DNA from: Allolobophora icterica
Lineage: Eukaryota > Annelida > Clitellata > Crassiclitellata > Lumbricidae
NCBI GenBank assembly: GCA_963556255.1
Contig: OY744613.1
Span: 51,451,949-51,515,948, forward strand
DNA: 64,000 nt
Direction: 5' to 3'
The position numbers and the translations under genes were made by a program. The notes under the pieces are model-generated. The model did no database searches. It was given only the letters and a program-made list of their open reading frames with translations, and was not told the origin of the DNA. This document shows positions 58,851 to 64,000 of this stretch, piece by piece. Each line of letters starts with the position of its first letter. Position 1 is the stretch's first letter.

Positions 58851-60075
58851 CGTGCTTTGCACTAAGGCTACTCGTGGTCGCTCGTGAGTTCCTCCCGATT
58901 GTGTCGTACCCGTAGAGCAATAATGGGTCGCTAGGGAAAGTCTCAAGGGGGTTGAGACCGGCTCCTTCGATGCACCCGGATGCTCCGCGGCCATGGGTGG
59001 TGCCATTGGTCGATGGTGGTACGCCCATGGACCGGCCGTTGTCCTTAATGGGGCAGCGGCTACTATTAGATGATACGTGTGTCTCCGAACCCTGGACTCG
59101 ACTTGCGCAAGGGGGAGAGTTCCAGGTGCAAGTAGCGCACGGCGAAAGGCATCCCGTTCCCCATCAGGACAGTTGGTTGGATATCCGACCGCGAACAGCC
59201 TCTAGGCCGCCGCGCTCCGAGCTGCGTGGGTCGGTGAAGCCGAACGGCTTATTAGCGGAAGGGTAAGGCTCTCCTGAACTCCCTGCTGAGGGAGGTGCAA
59301 CGAACTCAGCTGGCTGCTTCTGCAGGTCTGCACGTAGAGCCGGAAATTGGCTCTACACCTGTTGACACCGTCCCTTGTCAGGACCGTTGAAGCGTCTGGA
59401 AAAACACACGTGACCAGATCGACGCGCCATAAAGTCCCTCGCACAGACATCGACATGCGGGGGTTTAGGCTTTGACTGATCCTGGATGGCTGTTGTGGCT
59501 GGCGATATTTTCTTTCGGTTCCAAGTTCTTCATTGGTGTGTTTGTAAACTTCTGAATTTACGTATCACAGCCCTAATGTGCAAATATTTGAGAAGAAAGT
59601 GTCAGGTGCCAACCACTCTGCTCAGTAGCAGTGACCTCTCTGTCACGACCGTCTGTCGGGACCCAGTCGTAATCCGGGGCGGAGGGGCGGCGAACACCCA
59701 GCCGGCGGTACAGACGCGGGTACCACTCATGGGGTGAGTGGGACGTACCGTCCGGAGCGGGATATCGTCGAGATCGGCCGCCTGTGAGCCAAGGTACTGG
59801 GCCAGAGAGGGCCGTCACGGTTGCATCCGTGGCGAAAACCAGAATCCCCGTGTCCCCAGGGGAGGACGGCGAGGGCACTACAGCGATCTATATGGGAACC
59901 GGCAGCGGATACTGGGCAGAGGCACCTGGCGAGGCGCCGGGAACTTGCCGTGAGGTTCTTCCGAGCGGCGAGCGAAAGGCGCCCCACGGACTGCCGTGAG
60001 CCTGTACTGAGTATCAAAGTGAAGAAATTCAGAAAAGCACGGGCAAACGGCAAGAGTGACTGTGACTCTCTTACG
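58851..60075. other. GC-rich, CpG-rich segment after the 28S fragment
   Basis: Several overlapping frames of 70-110 codons exist on both strands (for example 58952-59266 and 59738-59999), as expected from GC richness; none shows a family motif. It may be the leader or remnant of a retroelement tied to the 28S site, or a CpG island. Confidence 0.45.
59392..59559 (+). repeat. 168-bp perfect direct repeat, copy 1
   Basis: Identical to 60329-60496 from GCGTCTGGAAAAACACACG to AACTTCTGAATTT. The interval between copies is 769 bp. Confidence 0.93.
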
Positions 60076-60328
60076 GAATTGCCCGATTCACCCGCTTTAT
60101 GAATAAGCAGGTTTTTGGTAGAAAGTGGTGAAATGCATTTCCATGCGGAGGTTCTAAGCTATCAGATGAAATTGAAGGCATCGTGGTTTTATATGACATT
60201 GTGTTGAATTTCTGGCAGATTAGTTTTTCTGGACAGGTTTTAGGAGAGTAAAGCCTCGGCAAAAGTCTGACAGTGTTCACAGTTTGAACCCTGCCATAGA
60301 ATGAGTCCTAGAAAACGAACCCACTCTT

Positions 60329-60496
60329 GCGTCTGGAAAAACACACGTGACCAGATCGACGCGCCATAAAGTCCCTCGCACAGACATCGACATGCGGGGG
60401 TTTAGGCTTTGACTGATCCTGGATGGCTGTTGTGGCTGGCGATATTTTCTTTCGGTTCCAAGTTCTTCATTGGTGTGTTTGTAAACTTCTGAATTT
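60329..60496 (+). repeat. 168-bp perfect direct repeat, copy 2
   Basis: Second copy, offset 937 bp. Borders lack TG...CA ends, so these are not typical LTRs. Confidence 0.93.
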
Positions 60497-60824
60497 CCTT
60501 ATTAGAGATAGAGCTACACCTGGGATTAATTTCACTCCAATCCACTCCACTTCAACCCATTCCACTCCAATCAACTTTGTCGAACGATAATTAGGGCCTA
60601 TCACTTAAATTTCCGGTCCACCAGCATCTTATATAATATAAAGACTTCTAAGGCGCCGTCATCATAATACACAAAGCATCTTATAATGACTATGTGAAGT
60701 GAAACCATAGCCAAAGTAAGACCGCAGTTGGCGAAATGACATTTGCTGTCTACGTAGATTGTGCTTTGAAGTTACGTTCGAGGGATAAAGCACCACGACA
60801 CAAACGTTACTGTATGTCGTGCAC

Positions 60825-61075
60825 AATTGTCTAGTGGTTAGCGTTTTGGACTGTCAATGCAAAGGTTGTGGGTTTGAATCCACGCAAAGTCATAAAGATG
60901 CATATCGATATTTCTGCTACAGCTGTGCCCCTATAGCTAACTGATCTATAACGATTGCAATTACCTTACGCTGTCAGTGGAGATATCAGGAAATGAGGGG
61001 AAATATGTAGAGGCAGCGGAAAACGAAGGATACAGACACCTTTTCGAGATTAGATAAAAGACTCTTCATCTAATT
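60825..61075 (+). repeat. tRNA-derived SINE, diverged SINE-2
   Basis: GTCTAGTGGTTAGCG (A-box) and TGTGGGTTTGAATCCAC (B-box), followed by GATATTTCTGCTACAGCTG and ACGCTGTCAGTGGAGAT, counterparts of the SINE-2 body at 58.2 kb. Confidence 0.7.
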
Positions 61076-61158
61076 CTTTCCATAATTCTATTATCGATAA
61101 TTGTTGGCGATGACTATTCAAATTGCTATTGTTATTCGAGATTTGTAAAGCTCCTCGT

Positions 61159-61562
61159 CAGAGGCGGCGCTACGCCAGGGCGCGCCAGTGCAAATGCCCT
61201 GGTAAAAAAGTCTTTGCCCTGGTCGATGCCCTGCCATAATTTTTGCCCTGTCCAGAATTTGTTCGGGCACATTTGTTATATTTCTAGATATAAATTCACT
61301 TAATTCACTGAAATGTTAAAATTTGCTTTACAAATGTCAAAAAGCGTTCAGCTTCCTGGGGGGGGGGCTTCGCCATCTCTCCTCCTGACTATAGAAAAAT
61401 ATAGTGCTGGGGCGATTTATAGCATGCGCGGTAGCGCGATCTTATATGGTCAACATTTACGTTCGCGCTACCGCGCTCTCCATAATTCGCCCTCTGCACT
61501 TGTTACTTGTATGACTGCCCTGGCTATGCCCTGGTTACAAAAAGTGTCTGGCGCCGCCCCTG
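61159..61562. mobile_element. hAT MITE with perfect 8-bp duplication
   Basis: CAGAGGCGGCGCTACGCCAG and its counterpart GTCTGGCGCCGCCCCTG form the ends. CTCCTCGT flanks at 61151-61158 and 61563-61570. The interior has multiple TGCCCTGG words. The 91-codon frame at 61313 is part of this element, not a gene. Confidence 0.92.
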
Positions 61563-61639
61563 CTCCTCGTCCAGAAAAAGCTACTTAGGTCCTGCATGAA
61601 TCATCTCCCAGGTATTACTATTATTATCATTATTATTAA

Positions 61640-63140
61640 TTATTAAACAGCTTACGTTTTACTTGGAGCATGTTCGTCTACGAATTCCTCGGACAGTGCA
61701 GACCTTAGAATATAATTATGAAAATATCTATCCGTTGTGCTCAACTGTCAAAATTGGGGAAAACGGTTGGTGGAAGTCATCGTATGCTGCTAGCTCTTCG
61801 TTTGGTACCCTATTACAATTCATCTTTGGTGCATTTCTGGCCAAGGACTTTGAACAAGTGTCAATGATCAACAATTAATGAAAATTAATTAGTCGTTTCA
61901 TACGTGTTGACGTGAGACTGACAGTGGAGACATTCTCCAGCTACCACAGCTTCAATCGCAAACATGTTTTCTTTCTAGAGTTCTACTAGCAGTAATATTT
62001 AGTAGCAGTAGTGACATTTACAATGCTAATTCTGCTCTCATTTTTCTCTTATTCGTCTATAAAAGTATCGAATGAGTAATGAACCAATTGTGCAATTGTT
62101 GCTTTAGCTAAGATTAGAACGAGGAAGGAAATGTGGGAAAGTTTTTAATGGACTCAGTTTCTCAAAGCGTTGCGTTGTATAAGATCAAGTCTTAGACATG
62201 ATTTCTTTCTAGAGTTCTATTACTAGTGATATTTAGTGACATCAGTGACGAAATAGTTCTTCGTCTGACCAACAGAACAGGACTCGTATATAGCCTTCGC
62301 ATAGATGTAGCTCTATTATGAAATGTTTCTCTCATATGAATATCTAAAATGCTGCTATTAGTAGCAAATTTCCTCTATTCATCTGTAAAGTAAATCTAAT
62401 AAAATTATGATAAAGGAACAGAGCCTCTGCTGAAATTAGAATAAGGAAGAATAACCGAAATGTTTCTCTAGGGACACGAAACTTAGTTTAACAAAACGCT
62501 GCGTTGTGTGGACAGTATGGTGGGTGTCACGTATGCTGCCAGCCCTTCATTGGCTTCGTACCATTCTTCATCTTCGGAACATTTCAAGTTAAGGACTTTT
62601 AATACATGTAATGGTCAACAGTCAATGAAACAATTTTGTTTGTCGAACTTTACGTGTCCGTGCGAGGCTGCCAATGGAGATATTCGACGGATGCCAGAAC
62701 ATCATTTGCACACACGCTTTTATTACTAGTAACATTTAGAAGCACAAGTAACATTTAAATGTTCTTACCAATAGTATTTCTACTCTCATCGTTAAAATTG
62801 GACTAGTTTGACAAAGTAACCAAACCCGTGTAATTTCTTTTGTTGTTATTCGACATTTATAAAGTCAAGAAAAACTCATAAGGCCTCTAATCAGTCATCG
62901 CCCACGTATTAGTATTTATTATTAACTTCTATCGCGCCCATATCTAATGCACAATGCTTTACATGATGGCGCACCAAAACCAAGCCGCAAATTATCCCAG
63001 GTCAATTATGTCAAAGCCCGTTCAGACAACAACCATCATAATTTAACTTGGGAGATGTTCGTCGACGAATGCCATGTACAGTACAGACCTTAGAAAATAT
63101 GGACATCTGGATGCGTTCCACTCAACGGTCAAGTAGAAAA
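61640..63140. repeat. Diverged repeats, no gene
   Basis: The block from a GTTCGTC(T/G)ACGAAT motif to ACCTTAGAA(A/T)AT occurs at 61670 and 63056. The block TATGCTGC(T/C)AGC(T/C)CTTC occurs at 61782 and 62531. TTTCTTTCTAGAGTTCTA occurs at 61970 and 62201. A LINE 3' tail is at 62930-63030. Confidence 0.65.
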
Positions 63141-63924
63141 ACTGTTAATTTTCCTAGGTCCTATTTGCAAACAGTAACAACAGTCACAATAGAAAATGGT
63201 GCGTCGGTCACAGCAGATTAAAATATTTAAAACTTCACACGTTAAACCTGCCGCATAGGACAAATATATTATATTCGATATCGTATTGTTCTTGAGCTTT
63301 CCAATGGAAAGGTGGCAGTCAACAACAAAAAACTGTACAAGGATTCCATGAACACAGCTACACAATGCGTTGACGCTTCTGTAGAAATCCCGCATTTAGT
63401 ACATCGTTGGTGAGAGGTTAATCTTGCAATGGCGCGATATAAATTTTACTGGTAGGCTGCAGTTGCAGCAGCACACGAGGACCAGTTTGTTTATTCAGAT
63501 TGTGTATTCAATCGTGGCCTTGAAGATAGGTGGCGCCACTTTGCGTGTTTACACCAACTATTACTGACTTGTACAATGTACAAACATGTATGCGATTTGA
63601 CATTTGAACATTATATTGAAATTTGGAACATCTTGAATTTGGCTAAGAAAAGGCAGAGAGTATTTTCAGTGGCGTCGACTGACTATCATGCAGAGGATCT
63701 ACGCCCAATCGACTGGCTGCTGGCGAATACCCGTTCTGAAGAGACCTGTTAGCACGAGAGAAATCAAGACTCTGCATTGAATACCATCTAGGAGGTAGTG
63801 CTGGATGGTGCGGTAATCGTGTTTTTCCGGACTTTGTCGGCTGTCAGTGTTCCTCATTCCCAATGAAACACGGTCCAGACACTTTGACCATGGTGTCATG
63901 TGCAAATACTGGATAGGAATTAGG
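63141..63924. other. Non-coding, no gene seen
   Basis: No recognisable gene; frames of 77-88 codons carry no motif. Confidence 0.4.
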
Positions 63925-64000
63925 GAATGCAAACCCGGGTTTTGCCTACCCGGGTACCCGGGTAACCCGGGATTTTTCGGAGCCCGAAAAACCTGGTTTA
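63925..64000 (+). mobile_element. Start of a CCCGGG-rich DNA element, cut by window edge
   Basis: AACCCGGGTTTTGCCTACCC, GGGTACCCGGGTAACCCGGG and TCGGAGCCCGAAAAACC are palindromic subterminal words like those I recall from hAT-type elements in animal genomes. The remainder lies outside the window. Confidence 0.6.

Noticed and set aside
59573..60053. Arg/Pro-rich reverse-strand proteins
   Set aside because: GC-rich DNA gives open frames in most registers here; none has a recognisable motif.
59392..60496. LTR retrotransposon with 168-bp LTRs
   Set aside because: No TG...CA borders, no flanking 4-6 bp duplication, no primer site, no gag/pol.

Overview
This window is nuclear DNA from an intron-rich, repeat-rich animal genome, most likely a marine invertebrate. 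The evidence is an expanded family of tandem C2H2 zinc-finger genes with TGEKP linkers, a secreted fibrinogen-domain (FReD) gene with canonical GT/AG splice sites, CR1/L2-like and RTE-like LINEs, tRNA-derived SINEs, many hAT, piggyBac and mariner-type elements, and long AAT/ATG/CATA microsatellites. I cannot name the species from sequence alone; no 16S/18S, mitochondrial or diagnostic gene is present.

Region 1-22 kb is a C2H2 cluster, all on the + strand: a decayed copy (1-968), an intact gene (9324-10496), a second intact gene (16255-17370) and a third with a single frameshift (20538-22048). They share upstream or downstream flanking sequence, and all end in an unusual non-TGEKP Cys-rich C-terminal module, so they arose by local duplication. 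Between them lie an RTE-like LINE broken by a hAT element with a perfect 8-bp target duplication (11426-13818), a truncated LINE encoding a C-terminal endonuclease-like domain (7611-8100), several MITEs and SINEs, and microsatellites.

Region 22-27.4 kb holds a small hAT MITE, an RTE-type 5' leader-like segment, a three-unit minisatellite packed with the CRE palindrome TGACGTCA, and a terminal-inverted-repeat (TIR) element containing a perfect 964-bp tandem duplication.

Region 27.5-56.6 kb is spanned by one - strand gene: signal peptide plus heptad-like coiled-coil repeats (56559-54609, split by a piggyBac-type MITE), then two FReD exons (51022-50784 and 27834 to about 27560) whose splice phases fit, separated by an intron of about 22.9 kb. 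That intron carries a four-unit tandem array of tRNA-like genes (30.3-32.1 kb), a 96-bp-arm foldback, several CR1 copies, a DNA transposon with 6-bp target duplication and an unfamiliar coding sequence (41550-44351), a 53-bp tandem array (47.7-48.1 kb) and more. The last FReD exon was not found, so the gene may be incomplete, continue beyond what I can see, or be a pseudogene.

Region 56.6-64 kb shows no convincing gene. It contains a GC-rich segment starting with a 26-nt exact piece of 28S rRNA at the R2 retrotransposon target, a 168-bp perfect direct repeat pair, SINEs, a hAT MITE with perfect 8-bp duplication, and diverged repeats. Most host coding capacity is therefore two modules: probable DNA-binding zinc-finger proteins acting in the nucleus, and a secreted lectin-like FReD protein. 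Nothing in the sequence ties them functionally to each other.
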